Positions 26,201 to 36,726 of a stretch of DNA of 64,000 nt are shown one piece after another. Source of the DNA: Acanthosoma haemorrhoidale (lineage: Eukaryota > Arthropoda > Insecta > Hemiptera > Acanthosomatidae). The stretch is from assembly GCA_930367205.1 (NCBI GenBank), contig OV884011.1:112769139-112833138 (forward strand), given 5' to 3'. The notes under the pieces are model-generated. The model did no database searches, had not been told where the DNA came from, and saw only the letters and a list, made by a program, of their open reading frames with translations. A program made the position numbers and the translations under genes. Numbering within the stretch: position 1 is the first letter of the stretch; every line of letters begins with the position of its first letter.

Positions 26201-29200
26201 TTTGTGTTATACATTTTTTCTTTTTTTTTTTAACACTACTTAATAAGAAGAATTTACAGGCTACTGAAAAAATTAAATGTAGAGATGTTGGTTAGGAATC
26301 AGCTTTTCCTAAGACAGCAAAAAAGAAAGCAAACTTCATGTGATATCAGTCTTGCCAGGATTTTGTTTTACCGTGGAGGAGTATTTTGGTCATTCTAAAT
26401 GAAAACAGAATCGACAGTTATTATGAGTGACTTGGTGCCAGAGACAGTTCTTGACATGTCGGACTTGCATGTGACAATGTCACATGATTTCCCATGAACC
26501 CTACGCTTGTATGCTAAGGTGTAACAGTAAAAACTAAATAATTGTCAATATTATAATTGAAATATTTTATAACTTAATACCATTAAATGTATAAACCAAT
26601 TATTAAATCTATAAGGCCATTAAAAATTAATAATTTTAAGTCAAATTTAATAGATTTGTCAAAATAAATAAATACAAATATTACTATCTCATTGGTTATT
26701 AATGTAATATTAATTTTAATGTTCAGTTGATGTTTATGAAAAAGAGGCAATTTGACAGTTTTTAGTTAACTGGTGGAATAGAAAGGTCTTTAATTATCAG
26801 CATATTTACATATGGCATATTTCCTTCTTTCTGTTTAAGTTCTTTGATACTTTTATTTCATTACTCCCTAGTACTTCAATTAACTTGAAGTTATTAACAC
26901 TGTTCTTATAATGAAAATGTTCTGGACCTTAATACAGATATAGCACTAAATTTTGAAACATGATTATGATATAGATGGAGAAGCTTCACGAATTTCTTCT
27001 TTTTTTTTCATCGGGAAAATCTGATTCCCATCTTATAACTTCTCTCTATAATATTTGAATACTCTTAAGGTGTAAACTTTACAAACTTTTAAAAGGAAAG
27101 CTATGAATTTTATTTGCATGATATACTATCCCACTTGTAAATAGTTTTATCTAAATATTGCCAAAAATGAAGTGATTTTACAATATCTCTGTTAATTTTA
27201 TATTAATTAAGGACATGAACATGTAATACAAAAAATGCACAGACCATGCATTGTAATCAATAAAGAGACTCAAAAAAGTTTCACTATGTAAGGTAAAACA
27301 AACAAAAAATTAAGGCTGAATAAGGTCTATTATTCCAGCCACTCACTTATGATTTATTTCATCAAGTTAGTTGGAACTTTTGATATTAATCAGTAACAGC
27401 CAAGGTCATAATTTAATCATTAAATTAGATAAGTGACTACTCTGAAAAGTGAAAAAGAAAAGTACATTAGGTTGTTTTGCTTTTTAATAAATGTACCGGA
27501 TAGATTGACTGCAACAAGTCAAATTGTAACCCACTATATTGTTACAGTAATATTGCGGCAAAGAATTCTATCCAGGTTTGATAAATATGACTTTTATGTT
27601 CTAAGTTGTTTGAGATCCAAACAATTGTAAATGAATGAAAGTTTATTTTCATTTATTGAAAATTGCAAAAGGTTTATCGTTTCATTGTATCAGTCCTAGA
27701 TTGATTTAATGCAACAAGTGATATAATTATCTACAAAAAATCTGGCTAGGTTTGATAATTATGTCTGAATACTGGTAAGCTTGTTATAATACATCTTAGT
27801 GGGGATTCGAGCACTATACCTCCTTCAGGTATGATTTTATAGAACCGAAATTATTACACAAAAATCCAAATGGTGTAAGGAATGGTTCTAAAAGATGAAG
27901 ATTCATTTATATATCATGCAGGAAAAAAATAAAACGAGAAGTATAATTTTGGTCACTTTATATTCACTATTTTAATCTATAATGTAAGCTTAAGCCCTCG
28001 TATGGTGTACTAGTTAGCATAACTATTTCATGATGCTTTTGAATTCAACAGATAAAAAGTGAATTTATATCACTTTCATATATAGACGAGGATTGGGTAC
28101 CTTCCCCCCCCCCCCCAAACAAGCGTTCTTTGGACATGACTAAGTGACATTCCTAGATACATTTCTTTTTAAATTAATATAACTAAGCTTTTTTTATGTA
28201 TAGATAATTTTATGTGAGTGGCTGAAATCTAATAGCAGACATGATAATCATTAATTATGTCTTCAAGTAAGATGATTCCCTTTGTATCTTTCATTTTAAA
28301 TCATGTAATGTATTTATATATTATCCTATTATCACCTAATTCTTCTCATCTGGTTTTTATCTTAACTGATTTCATTTTAAAAGACTTTTTTCTGCATTAA
28401 AAATATATAATGTACTGGAGGGAAACAATTAATTGCAAAATGTTGACTACCATTTTGACAAAATCTTACAGACAATACAGTGTAAAAGTAATTAAAAAAA
28501 AGAAATTCTCACAATTCAAGCTAACAATGCCCTTATAAATATTATTATTTTATTTTATAATTTTTTTTTTTTGAAGTCTTATAGGTTAAATTTACATTTA
28601 TTTAAAATAATTTGAACGACATGAGATCATGTCTGCTAATAGTGAAGAGTTATTTTAATTTAATTTGTATATTTTATGTTTAAATTAAGCCTTAGTTCCA
28701 TATCCATATTATTGTGTCATTTAGTTTATTGTGCAATGAATTGGTTAAATTCAAATTTCAAATGTAAATAATTGAGTATAAGTAGTTTTTGTATAAATTC
28801 GTAAATTATTAGCCTAGTCAATATATTATAAATCAGTGTACTTTTTTGTTATTTATATAAAGCTATAATTGGTCTCTGCTAGGACTAGGTGGTGTATGGG
28901 AGGAAGTAGAGGGAGAAGAAGAAGCCTCTCGCTCGGGTCAGCATTACTGCGGTAAATAAGGCACAATTTCTCAGTCCCCAATCAATTGTACTCCTTTCTC
29001 CCTGCACTTACCTCAATACTTTCAGTTTACTTCTTTTTATTTTATTTTTTTTTCTATTCATTTGTTATTTCGTACCTAGATAGATGGAGATTGTACATGT
29101 TTTATTGGCTGAGTGATTGTAGTGAAGGAAATAAGAGCACTTGTTTGACTTTAGTCTACATTGTAGTTAAGAGCACTTGGATTTTTACTATTTTATTTTT

Positions 29201-32200
29201 TTACCATCACTTTATTCTTAACGAAGAAGATTAATTCTATTTACTTTAATCATATTAAAAGTTGAGTTGGGTTGAAGAGGGGTAAAAATTATCAATCAGT
29301 CTTTAAAGACAGGTCTCCGAATTCTATAAAATGGGATTTTTCTCTTTAAATTACACTATTTTGCAGTTATAGGTATATGTTGGTCCTTTTGCTGAGGGCA
29401 CTAGTGTTATTTTGGTTGTAGTAAGTGTTTCTGGAAATCACTTGATATAAACCTTGCTACAGCACAAATACACTAATTATTATAATATTACATAATGTTG
29501 TTTGTAAGATAATAATATACATTTCATCATCTAAATCTACAAATTTGAAGTTTTTAGAAATGTAGAGTTATAAAAGTATTTTAAATTTATATGGAAAAAC
29601 TAGTGTTATTCAGGGAAACAAAAGCAAAATTTACATTTAATCAGACCCACTCCATTTAGCAAAAAGACCTCTTTTTTAAATGTCTTTTAGTGTTATTTAG
29701 GTAGCAATAATTATTTTAGAAACATTTATGCTTGTGGTGGCATAGATTTTGAACGATAGTTGTCGATAAAATTAATTTCCTTACTATATTATATCTCAGT
29801 CTCCATCTGTATTATTAATACATAATATATATTAATATTAATAATAATATTTATTTATTTATTAAATTTTTTTTTTATTCATAAACACTTTCTGTATTAA
29901 ATATTACTGCTTAAAGCTATATGAGAAAACTGTAGAAGTAATAGGTTCTACTAAATTAAAATCAATCCATTTCTCAAATAAATATATTTTATTTTTTATA
30001 ATTTGTTTTTCTGCTAAATTCTGATCAAAATGAGTAAAGTTTCTCCTAACTTCAAAAATTAATGTACATAATTATGAGTCGAGCAAAACATGTACATGTC
30101 CTGTGAGTTATGAAATACCTTGATGTCCTCTTGATGGTGTAAACAAAAATAAATGATATGGATGTGATTTACTTCATATATCTTCCAAACAGCTAGACAT
30201 ACTCACTTCTATTTAACATAGATTTACATTAAAAGGAATTTGTTAAGGAATAAATTGACTTGATTTCATCAAATATTTATAAAATATGGAGTTCAAATAA
30301 AATAGTAGTAAATGTAGCAGTCTGATTAACCAGAAGATAACGAGAGTGTTGATTCCTAATAGAAAACTAAACAATTTGGGAATTGTGCTTTTAAGAGCAA
30401 TATGTATTGAGTGACTAGAGATTTATTCAAATGAATAAACTGTACAGCTAACAAAATAGGACTAATTTCATGTAAGGAGACCTACCTAACAATCTGCAGT
30501 ATTATAGAGATTCATAACATAAAACAAGTGATAGGAAACTATTTATCTTCTTTAATTATGCTTTTTATATGTACAATTGAATTATGTTAGAATTCTTTTA
30601 TTAAGCTTTAATGTCGGTAAAACTTCTGAATATTAAATCACCCAATCAGGATACACAACAGGTTTTTTCATGATTTTATTCTATAAATGTTTTAAAATCT
30701 GTATTATTGTCTTTTATTTCACAAAATGTTTTTTCATTGTTTAATATGTTTCTAGTCAGAAATAAGATTTGATTTACATTTTTGTCAAATAATTTGTTAT
30801 TTAAACTTGATTTGTTTGATAAGTAATAATAATTGCAATGTTTTCATCTTTTTTTCTTTTTATATATCTTTACATTGAGCGGGAAAAAACAAGTCTATTA
30901 CTTACTGTGCCTAATTTATTCTGCTGCTGACCATTATTGATTTAACAGTAATGTTCAAATCATTTGTTATTTTTTTCAAAAAAATTTCTAGTCTTTCCTA
31001 TTTTCTTTAAAAATAATAGGTCATACCCTTCGAAGATCTCACCTATGCAGAACATCTCATCGCTACCAAAGCAGGCTATCTTTAATTTAATTATATTTTT
31101 TTTTATTTTAACGGTTAAGTTTAAGTACTATGGCAGTACTAATTTGTGAGATTTGCAATTTTTATTTTATGGTAAGAAAACAGTCTATTTATTTTTGTAA
31201 TATCAAGTTAATGTGGGGATAACACATTTTTCTATTCCACTATCTAAGAAGTTTATTCAGTAAATATAATTAATTAAAAATTTTTTGTAGTTCAAAAGTA
31301 GCCAGTCTCACTAAGATACATTTAATAATCTTTGGAACTTTCTTTCTTCTGCAATGAGCTCGGGAAAATGGCCTCAGTTTATTTTTTATTATTTTTCTCC
31401 TCTTAATTTGTTTTTTTTTCATTAATTGAAATATACATATATATGTATAACTCTGCTAAATTTATTTCTGTCTTTTCTAGTAGGATTAGCTTCATATTCA
31501 GAAATTAGGAATGAGCAACATTTTTCAAAATTTACAGGATTCTTGATTTTTCTTATTGAATTTCATTTAATAAGGCTTTTGTAATTATTTATTTTTAAAT
31601 TACTCCTTAAACATTTGCTTAAAAAAAAACAAAAAAATGATCCATTCATGCTGAAACTCAAGTGTTAATATCTATCCTGAATTTCTTAATGATTAATTGA
31701 ATGCAAGAAGTTATTAAACTCGCTAATTTACTTTTAAATCAAAATTAATATTCAATCTATATTTCATAAAATTACAATTAGAAGCCTATTTGTTTTTAAA
31801 AAAATAAGTTAATGACATGCTTGTTTGCATGCTGAAATGTTTATCTGTACTGCATGATACTTTTGGAAAGAGATTAAAATATCAAAATTTCAATTTTAAT
31901 TCAATTTCCTAATTACCCGGGACCACCTAGGTCTCCAGGCTGGTGGGCTGGGATAATGGGAAAGTATCCAATTAATCGACCACTAAAATAAAAAATTATT
32001 CTTACATCATTCATAATTTTTTTGTTTATTTTTATTAAGTTTTGTTATAATTTTATTTGTATATTTTTAGTTTTTGGTTTTTTTCCCTCACCATCCTCCA
32101 TCAAGAGAAGCATATCACACATATAGTAGTTGCATGTCATCTAATATAAGTAGGAATGCTTGTTTTTGTTTTTTAATATGTTTGTGAATGTTTCTCTAAT

Positions 32201-34800
32201 ATCCTTTCCCTTCCCCCATTTTCTTCCCTCACAAGATTGTGCCTTATTCACAGTAATGTTGTATCCTTGTATCATCTTAATTTTTTTTTTCTTTCTAATT
32301 AGTATATTTATAAGAGGGGCATAGTTGAAATTTTTAGAATAGACTAAACTCTATGGTTTAAAATTCATTTTTTTATTTATTATAGTTTTACAACTAAAGC
32401 AGTTATTTAATTTAATGGCGTGTACTGATTGGTTTTTTATTTAATTTTAATTTTAGGAGCTAACGGTATGTATTTAGCTAAGGAATTCCCTCATTTCATA
32501 TATATATTTTTTTTATTTTGTTTAATTATACATCCAGCTATAGGTGTATCCAATCCTCTACCACTCACCATTAAAATCATGTTTTAATTTTATTTACTTT
32601 TGCATTTTTATTTATCAGTTTTCATACTTTTTATTTGTTTATTTTAAAATTAATGTTAAACCTAAATTGCTGAGGGGTTATATTGCATATCTGTTGTATG
32701 CTCTGTATTATTTGTTTGTATTCCATTGTGTAGCAAATTTGAGTTAATTTTAAATGTTTACATAGCCACAGCACATTTTTAATGTCTCATTGAAAAATAC
32801 TCTAATTAGGTAAAGCATGTACTTTTTGTTTAAAATAATTACATATATAAATCTTATCAGCATTGTTTTTTATGGATGTTTTCACGGATAATTAACAAAT
32901 AAATATTTTTATTTTTTATGCCTTGTGAAGGAAACGGCTTCTTTTTAAAAAATGTTTTTACTCTCTCTCTCTCTCTAAATATATATGAATAAAATAGTTT
33001 AGTTTGTTTTTCTTTATTCATTTATGTTGCACCTTTATTTATTAATAATGAATATAAAAAATAAATAAATAAAATGTATGAAAGCATTATATGCTAATTA
33101 TTTATTAAAATGACAGGGCTAAATTCGAACTGAAGCCCAAGCACATTAGCAAAGTATCAAGCATGTATCACTTTAGTGTATGGATATTTATGCTAAAAAA
33201 AATAGATTTTTGTGTATTATCTGTGATTTAATGACAATTGTAACAATGAGTGTTTATTATTAATATTGCTTTTCTGATTATAATATTATATATGTTCCAT
33301 GTTTATAGAAGATTCTTTTAAAATATTTAGGCTAAATTTTCAAAAATGGAAGGTTGAACATGGTATATTTTATGTCTTATTTATTTTCTTTCAGTGTTAC
33401 CACATCTGTTTTAGCAATTTTCCTGATTTTTATTTCTGGAGTATTTACATGTGAAATATTCTAATCTGTCTTATTATATTTGTTGTTGTCAGCTTTGAAA
33501 CTCAGTTTATGTAAGATGATTTTCTTACATAATTATTACTACATAGTAGTACAATTTTACTTAATTATAGTTGCACTATTATTTTTAAATGAAATTCATT
33601 CAATTATGCTGTTTTTGTTTGTTTTTTTAAATATCATTTTTGATTGTATGTTGTACAATAATTTTCTTAACACAAAAGAAAATTATTATTGTTTGAATTT
33701 TCTAAAAGATATTGCTGCTAATAAATACAACAATTTTGCAAACGTTACGTTAAAGTTGTTGACTCCATCTTTAAAAATAACAAATTTATCTATTTGAGAA
33801 TCTTAAGGGGAGGGGCAAAGATGCTTCTATGTTTTAATTACTTTCATCAGTACTTAACATATTTTTTCTTCTTTGAGTTGATGGTTCATTTTTGTGAAGT
33901 GTCTATACTAATTTATAATCATTTTGATACTTAATTGACAATAATTTAGGTTACAGATAAAAGGGCTTATAATACTTCTCATTGTTGGTTGAAAGACAAT
34001 TAATGTGTTTATTCTAATAATGTCTATGCTTATTTTTTTCTGAACAATCTGCTGCTCTCCATATAAATCCTAGTCAATAATACATTACAAGAGAAATGGA
34101 TAGTTAAAATATTGATTTATTATTTAATAAGTTCTTTTTATATCCAGTATTATATACTATGTATGCCACCCTACAATGAATCTGTAACACTGTGTGAACT
34201 CAGTGCTACATTATAGTATATTATGACAGAAACTATTGTAGATTTCAGATTAAGTTCCACCGGTCATTATGTTCATAGTTTTTATAAACTGGCTATATTA
34301 AATAAATAACAAGATAGCTATTCTTTAAATTTTGATTTACATATTTTTTTTAGGCTTGGTATTCCTTCAGTACCGAAGTGAAACAAAGCGTGCCCTCCTT
34401 CCTAATGAAATAACATCGATAGATACCGTTAAGGCCCTGTTCGTGAGGTCTTTTCCTAAACAGCTCACAATGGAATATATGGATTCCCCTCATGTTAAAA
34501 TTTACATCCATGATTCATCGAAAGACATGTTTTACGAGCTGGAAGATCTCAGGTACGGAAACAATTTATTCACATCATCTAGCTGATATATTAAGTTCAT
34601 TCTATAAAATTTAATTTTATCCGTGTTCATCATTTAGGTCACATCTTCGCGATATTCGAGATCGCTCTGTTTTAAGGCTGTTTGAATCAGGAGATGTCAT
34701 AGGAGCAGGACCAATTCCCACTTGGGATCAGGACCAGTCTTATTTTTCGGAACCGGAATTCGATTCAGAGTTCCAGCATCAACATATCCATAAAACCAAG
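17215..34800 (+). CDS. CG32809-like: p140Cap/Sickle-tail family gene, 5' part (spliced)
   Basis: The exons below splice in register into about 244 residues (about 270 with both optional exons). The N-terminus is Gly/Ser/Arg-rich, followed by a linker containing GIMSEVETSSTGFRRG and SSLPVVRTTSKTLERPLG. An AIP3-like domain comes next: VFLQYRSETKRALLPNEITS, VKALFVRSFPKQLTMEYMD, DMFYELEDLR and DIRDRSVLRLF. This pattern (EETKR..LP.EITSIDT, FPKKLTM, VFYELEDVRDIQDRS in vertebrates) identifies the SRCIN1(p140Cap)/KIAA1217(SKT) family. These are cytoskeletal adaptors that in vertebrates inhibit Src and act at synapses, adhesions and the notochord sheath. Insect members are annotated, from memory, as coiled-coil protein CG32809. 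The usual coiled coil and proline-rich C-terminus are not in the exons found, so the gene continues beyond 34800. Family identity is firm; the exon 1 assignment and optional exons are inference. Confidence 0.85.
17249..22179 (+). other. Intron 1 of p140Cap-like gene
   Basis: Very AT-rich and T-run-rich, as expected for an intron on this strand. It holds a decayed LINE fragment near 21.0-21.6 kb, listed separately. No additional exon was recognised between the two junctions. Confidence 0.4.
20960..21620 (+). pseudogene. Degraded LINE C-terminal fragment
   Basis: In different frames the plus strand reads LLYYGCEIWNLE (near 21270), then QIIAAGIKYIRKVARKKRGD and IRNETLREELRA, then KWKHKSC. The order LLYG-E-W, 'AAEMKYLRKV..RRDRIRNE-IREEL' is typical of the end of RTE/jockey-type reverse transcriptase ORFs in insects. 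No reverse transcriptase core remains. It lies inside intron 1. Confidence 0.55.
22180..22322 (+). CDS. CG32809-like: Coding exon 2, p140Cap-like gene
   Basis: Acceptor ttatattacag|GT; donor CTCGAG|gtatgt. Two bases complete a Gly codon, then 47 codons: RGSGGGSGEEEGSSGRGG, an Arg-rich turn RRLRDDLRRHTLSSSEHR, and YAQLRSVDLE. It ends on a codon boundary. The RRHT(L/V) followed by S/A resembles the N-terminal 'ERRHTVIAAQS' segment of vertebrate p140Cap. The sequence is much richer in G+C than the flanking introns, which supports selection for coding. Confidence 0.8.
22323..24300 (+). other. Intron 2 of p140Cap-like gene
   Basis: AT-rich. It contains a decayed LINE-like segment near 22.9-23.4 kb, listed separately. 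No extra exon was recognised. Confidence 0.6.
22880..23400 (+). pseudogene. Possible LINE 3' fragment in intron 2
   Basis: Positions 23109-23175 read LGTYPKEILKWAPYGRRKR plus VRP. This matches the pattern 'ALxWxPxGRRKRGRP' that closes many RTE-like endonuclease/reverse transcriptase ORFs. The preceding stretch (CTCTGGTCATTCAGGCTGGGGGTTG near 22931) has the look of LINE-associated repeat sequence. Frames are broken and no catalytic motif is present. Confidence 0.4.
24301..24327 (+). CDS. CG32809-like: 27-nt microexon, p140Cap-like gene
   Basis: The acceptor is a long T-run followed by acatgctgcatttag|; the donor is AAAG|gtgatt. Nine codons, TGTKSSRRK, start and end on codon boundaries. The exon before ends in phase 0 and the exon after begins in phase 0, so it can be included or skipped without a frame change. 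It adds a small basic Ser/Arg/Lys patch that could be a regulated phosphosite or interaction motif. Confidence 0.65.
24328..25879 (+). other. Intron 3 of p140Cap-like gene
   Basis: AT-rich. It holds a T25 run followed by C7 at 24742-24773 and the foldback element at 25129-25300. No further exon was recognised. Confidence 0.6.
25129..25300. mobile_element. Foldback/MITE-like element, about 172 bp
   Basis: The left arm (25129-25177) starts atgaaatgaaacacaact and includes caataagtatattt. The right arm (25254-25300) is its reverse complement with one internal gap: atgaaataaaacacaact and caataagtatattt. The centre contains ctgctgctggagtagcag. Long imperfect terminal inverted repeats, small size and lack of coding capacity fit a MITE or foldback element within intron 3. 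No target-site duplication was confirmed. Confidence 0.6.
25880..26045 (+). CDS. CG32809-like: Coding exon, p140Cap-like gene
   Basis: Acceptor tatcatttag|TCT; donor CCATTAG|gtaacg. It has 55 codons plus one base: SPQPRGYPPPNMLLDDDPGI, then MSEVETSSTGFRRGNRQRSS, then LPVVRTTSKTLERPL. The run from GIMSEVET to KTLERPL is a conserved block directly before the AIP3 domain in this family. The last base starts a Gly codon completed by 'gc' of the exon at 34354. Both optional exons between them keep that phase. Confidence 0.9.
26046..28882 (+). other. Intron with SINE-like insertion
   Basis: AT-rich intron sequence. Apart from the SINE-like copy near 28.0 kb, nothing is recognised. Confidence 0.6.
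27985..28125 (+). mobile_element. SINE-like copy in intron
   Basis: 'ctagttagcataactatttcatgat' near 28007 aligns with the tRNA-like head of the copy at 0.88 kb ('gtggttagagtaactgcttcatgat'), followed by a decayed B-box (gaattcaacag). The copy ends close to a C13 run (28104-28116). Truncated. Confidence 0.45.
28883..28951 (+). CDS. CG32809-like: Candidate 69-nt cassette exon, p140Cap-like gene
   Basis: Acceptor ggtctctgctag|; donor CTGCG|gtaaat. The segment is 69 nt and enters and leaves in phase 1, the same phase as the 25880-26045/34354 junction, so inclusion adds 23 residues: after Gly, LGGVWEEVEGEEEASRSGQH, then YC. It is clearly richer in G+C than the intron around it and has no stop in the required frame. 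I do not recognise the peptide. Its acidic run (EEVEGEEE) would insert just before the AIP3 domain. Confidence 0.55.
28952..32456 (+). other. Intron sequence
   Basis: Extremely AT-rich. No exon, RNA gene or repeat beyond simple AT and T runs was recognised. Confidence 0.6.
32457..32465 (+). CDS. CG32809-like: Candidate 9-nt microexon, p140Cap-like gene
   Basis: The intron reads ttttaattttaattttag|GAGCTAACG|gtatgt, a polypyrimidine-type acceptor followed nine bases later by a strong donor. In the phase set by the flanking exons it reads (G)-A-N-(G), so inclusion turns ...RPLG-LVF into ...RPLGANGLVF. Neuronal-type microexons of 3-27 nt are known in animals, which makes this plausible. The short length means chance cannot be excluded. 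Confidence 0.45.
32466..34353 (+). other. Intron before the AIP3 exon
   Basis: AT-rich. It contains a (CT)8 microsatellite at 32961-32976. No exon was recognised. Confidence 0.6.
34354..34552 (+). CDS. CG32809-like: AIP3-domain exon 1, p140Cap-like gene
   Basis: Acceptor attttttttag|GC; donor CTCAG|gtacgg. It encodes GLVFLQYRSETKRALLPNEI, then TSIDTVKALFVRSFPKQLTM, then EYMDSPHVKIYIHDSSKD and MFYELEDL(R). This is the most conserved block of the family (AIP3/Bud6-like): the ETKR-LP-EITSIDT segment, the FP(K)QLTM turn and the FYELED(V/L)R strand. It continues in phase 2 into the next exon. These residues alone identify the family with high certainty. Confidence 0.95.
34638..34800 (+). CDS. CG32809-like: AIP3-domain exon 2, p140Cap-like gene
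   Basis: Acceptor catcatttag|G; donor ACCAAG|gtagga. One base completes Arg, then 54 codons. SHLRDIRDRSVLRLFESGD finishes the conserved DIRDRS(V/I)L block, and a less conserved, His-rich tail follows (SEPEFDSEFQHQHIHKTK). It ends on a codon boundary. The preceding intron is only 85 nt, the shortest in the gene. The next exon, needed for the coiled coil, was not found. Confidence 0.95.
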
Positions 34801-35699
34801 GTAGGAATATTTTGTATTCAAATTATCTTATGCAAATCATAATTCTATATTTTATATATGACATTTTGACTGCCGCACTAATTGTACTTCTATAAATAAA
34901 GTGTAAAAAAAAGTTGAGTACGTTGCATATATCGCCATGAACATATTTCACTCAAACCATCCATTTTTTTTAACTACTTTATTCAACCCTATACAGTATA
35001 TTTCAGTTAAATACTAATGATTGGTTTGTTCCCTATTACCATTATGCTCTTCTAGTTACTGTCTCACCAATAAGGAGTCAGAAGCTCAAAATGATCATCT
35101 CCAACTGGCCATTTTCTTTCATCGAAACATCTAGCTCTCAAATTTTACTTAACTTGAATCACAATATTTACTTCTCCCTACAGCTTTGAAATCATACATA
35201 TTTAAAATTAATCTTGGAACCTATGAACATTTCGATTTAACTGCAATATTTCAAGGCAATGAATGAGCCTAACTTTAATAATGATTGAAGTAATGGTGAA
35301 ACATCAAGATAACAGTGAACATTAAATTTTGACTTTGCCTGCAGGAAATATCAAAATATCAATTCCTGTAAGGAATTATCAAAAATATTTCTTGGAAAAA
35401 GTGAAAAACTTTAATGTTTTTTTGAGATATATTAGCCTATAATAAAGAAAGTAAATTATTATTGGGGCTTAACTCTCACTGGCTCTGAAAAAAATTTATC
35501 ACCACCTTACTGTAATCTTATATTGATTAGTAAGTCGGTAACTCAGACAAGTGATTCTTTGGTCAAAACTATCTAAAATATATGATTGATTTTATTAACT
35601 ATGATTGATCTGTGAATGGATATAATATGATCAGTATAATTTATAAAATATATTACAAAGTAACTGATATATTTCTGAAGTTAATTTGATAAGGAGAAT

Positions 35700-35930
35700 T
35701 TCAGCAGCTTCATTTATTGTTTAATTATTTACAACCATATGGGCTAAAGGCCAGCTAGCATATATACAATACATAGCAATACAATAGCATATATACATAT
35801 ATATATACAACCCACTTCTATTTATGGAAGTAAAACAGATTCATTTTCCAATCAGGGATTTGAACCCAGAACCTTCATATCATGAAGCAGTTTTACTAAC
35901 CGCTGTCAATATCATAATGTTTTTAGAACT
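35700..35930 (-). mobile_element. tRNA-derived SINE
   Basis: On the minus strand it reads agcggttagtaaaactgc (A-box region), then ttcatgatatgaag, then B-box ggttctgggttcaaatccc (near 35854-35872). Next come 'ataaatagaagtgggt', a TA-rich stretch, 'ggcctttagccc' and an A-rich tail. This is the best-preserved member of the family also present at 0.87 kb (plus) and 46.6 kb (minus). Both polymerase III boxes are close to consensus. Confidence 0.75.
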
Positions 35931-35972
35931 TTAAAGGATCAATAATTCATGATGAATTCTTTTATAAAAAAA

Positions 35973-35978
35973 TTTATT
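35973..35978 (-). terminator. Polyadenylation signal of pentraxin-like gene
   Basis: AATAAA on the minus strand (TTTATT on plus), about 115 bases after the stop codon at 36092-36094. It is a suitable position for a short 3' UTR. It is one of several AT-rich candidates. Confidence 0.4.
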
Positions 35979-36091
35979 TAAAAAAATATTAAACAATTAA
36001 CAATAGACTTAAAGCTAAAGTTCGGACCTTTCATAAATAATTGGGCAAAGTCTTTGGGGAATTACATTCAGATGTTTGTCACAGTCACTCA

Positions 36092-36726
36092 CTAAAAATG
36101 ATGGCACTCTTGGTTTGCTGGCACATATAAAGCACCCGCATAAAGTTTTTTACTGGTCTCACGCCAAGAAAGAACATTGGCCTTCCTGAAGGGATCCTCA
36201 CCGCAGCCAGAGCACAGAGCCATGATGGCCATCACTTCCCATTCTGCTGGTTCTGACCACTTCCTTGGCAGGTTTTCTTCATTTTCTTCCTGTGTGTTTG
36301 TCTGGGATAGTTCAAAAGATGGGTCTGGTCCAATAATCCCTGCCCCGAGCGAGAAACCATCTCCGTGGTACAAACCTGTCAAGTCAATCCCAGGGAAAAC
36401 ACCAAAATCAAAAACTGTCCTCTTCTTCTGTGTTTTTTCTGCTGTTCCATTCCTATCTTCTCTCTTGAACAGGCGAATGCTCTGAGAACTGTAAGGAATG
36501 AAGTCCCTTGTTAAGTCAAGGACCGGCAACTGTTGTTGTTGCTGCATCTGCTGCTGTTGAAGATCTTGTTGTTGTAGTTCTTGCTGTTGACGAAGGATAT
36601 TTAACTCTTCCACAGGTAATCGTTGTACTATTTGCATTCCACGAAGGAATGGATATTCTGTACCTTCTTCTGGAAGTGACGGTGGTTGTTGAACTGAGTA
36701 CATCATCTGTGCTACATCTTGTAAAG
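36092..36726 (-). CDS. Last exon, pentraxin-like gene (Gln-rich extension)
   Basis: Acceptor ttctttatttgcag|CT; two bases complete Ser, then 210 codons and TAG. After LQDVAQMMYSVQQPPSLPEE comes a Gln-rich stretch (36527-36590) with runs of Q3, Q3, Q4 and Q5 broken by EL, DL and M. It is coded by mixed CAG/CAA. The part after that has a KKR basic cluster, a Gly-rich segment (FGVFPGIDLTGLYHGDGFSL) and a conserved-looking C-terminus (EVMAIMALCSGCGEDPFRKA, then NVLSWRETSKKLYAGAL). No transmembrane segment is evident. Plus-strand open frames here are antisense shadows. Confidence 0.9.

Larger units (their letters stand above)
34801..36091. other. Region between convergent genes
   Basis: It starts as an intron of the plus-strand gene and ends at the 3' side of the minus-strand pentraxin gene. 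It contains the reverse-strand SINE at about 35.70-35.93 kb and the polyadenylation signal of the minus gene. No other gene was seen. Confidence 0.6.

Noticed and set aside
35345..35367. A 23-nt segment with a good acceptor (gactttgcctgcag) and donor (gtaagg) that would continue the p140Cap-like gene in phase 0 as EISKYQF.
   Set aside because: It would end in phase 2 with no recognisable next exon. The peptide matches nothing known and such pairs occur by chance in AT-rich DNA.
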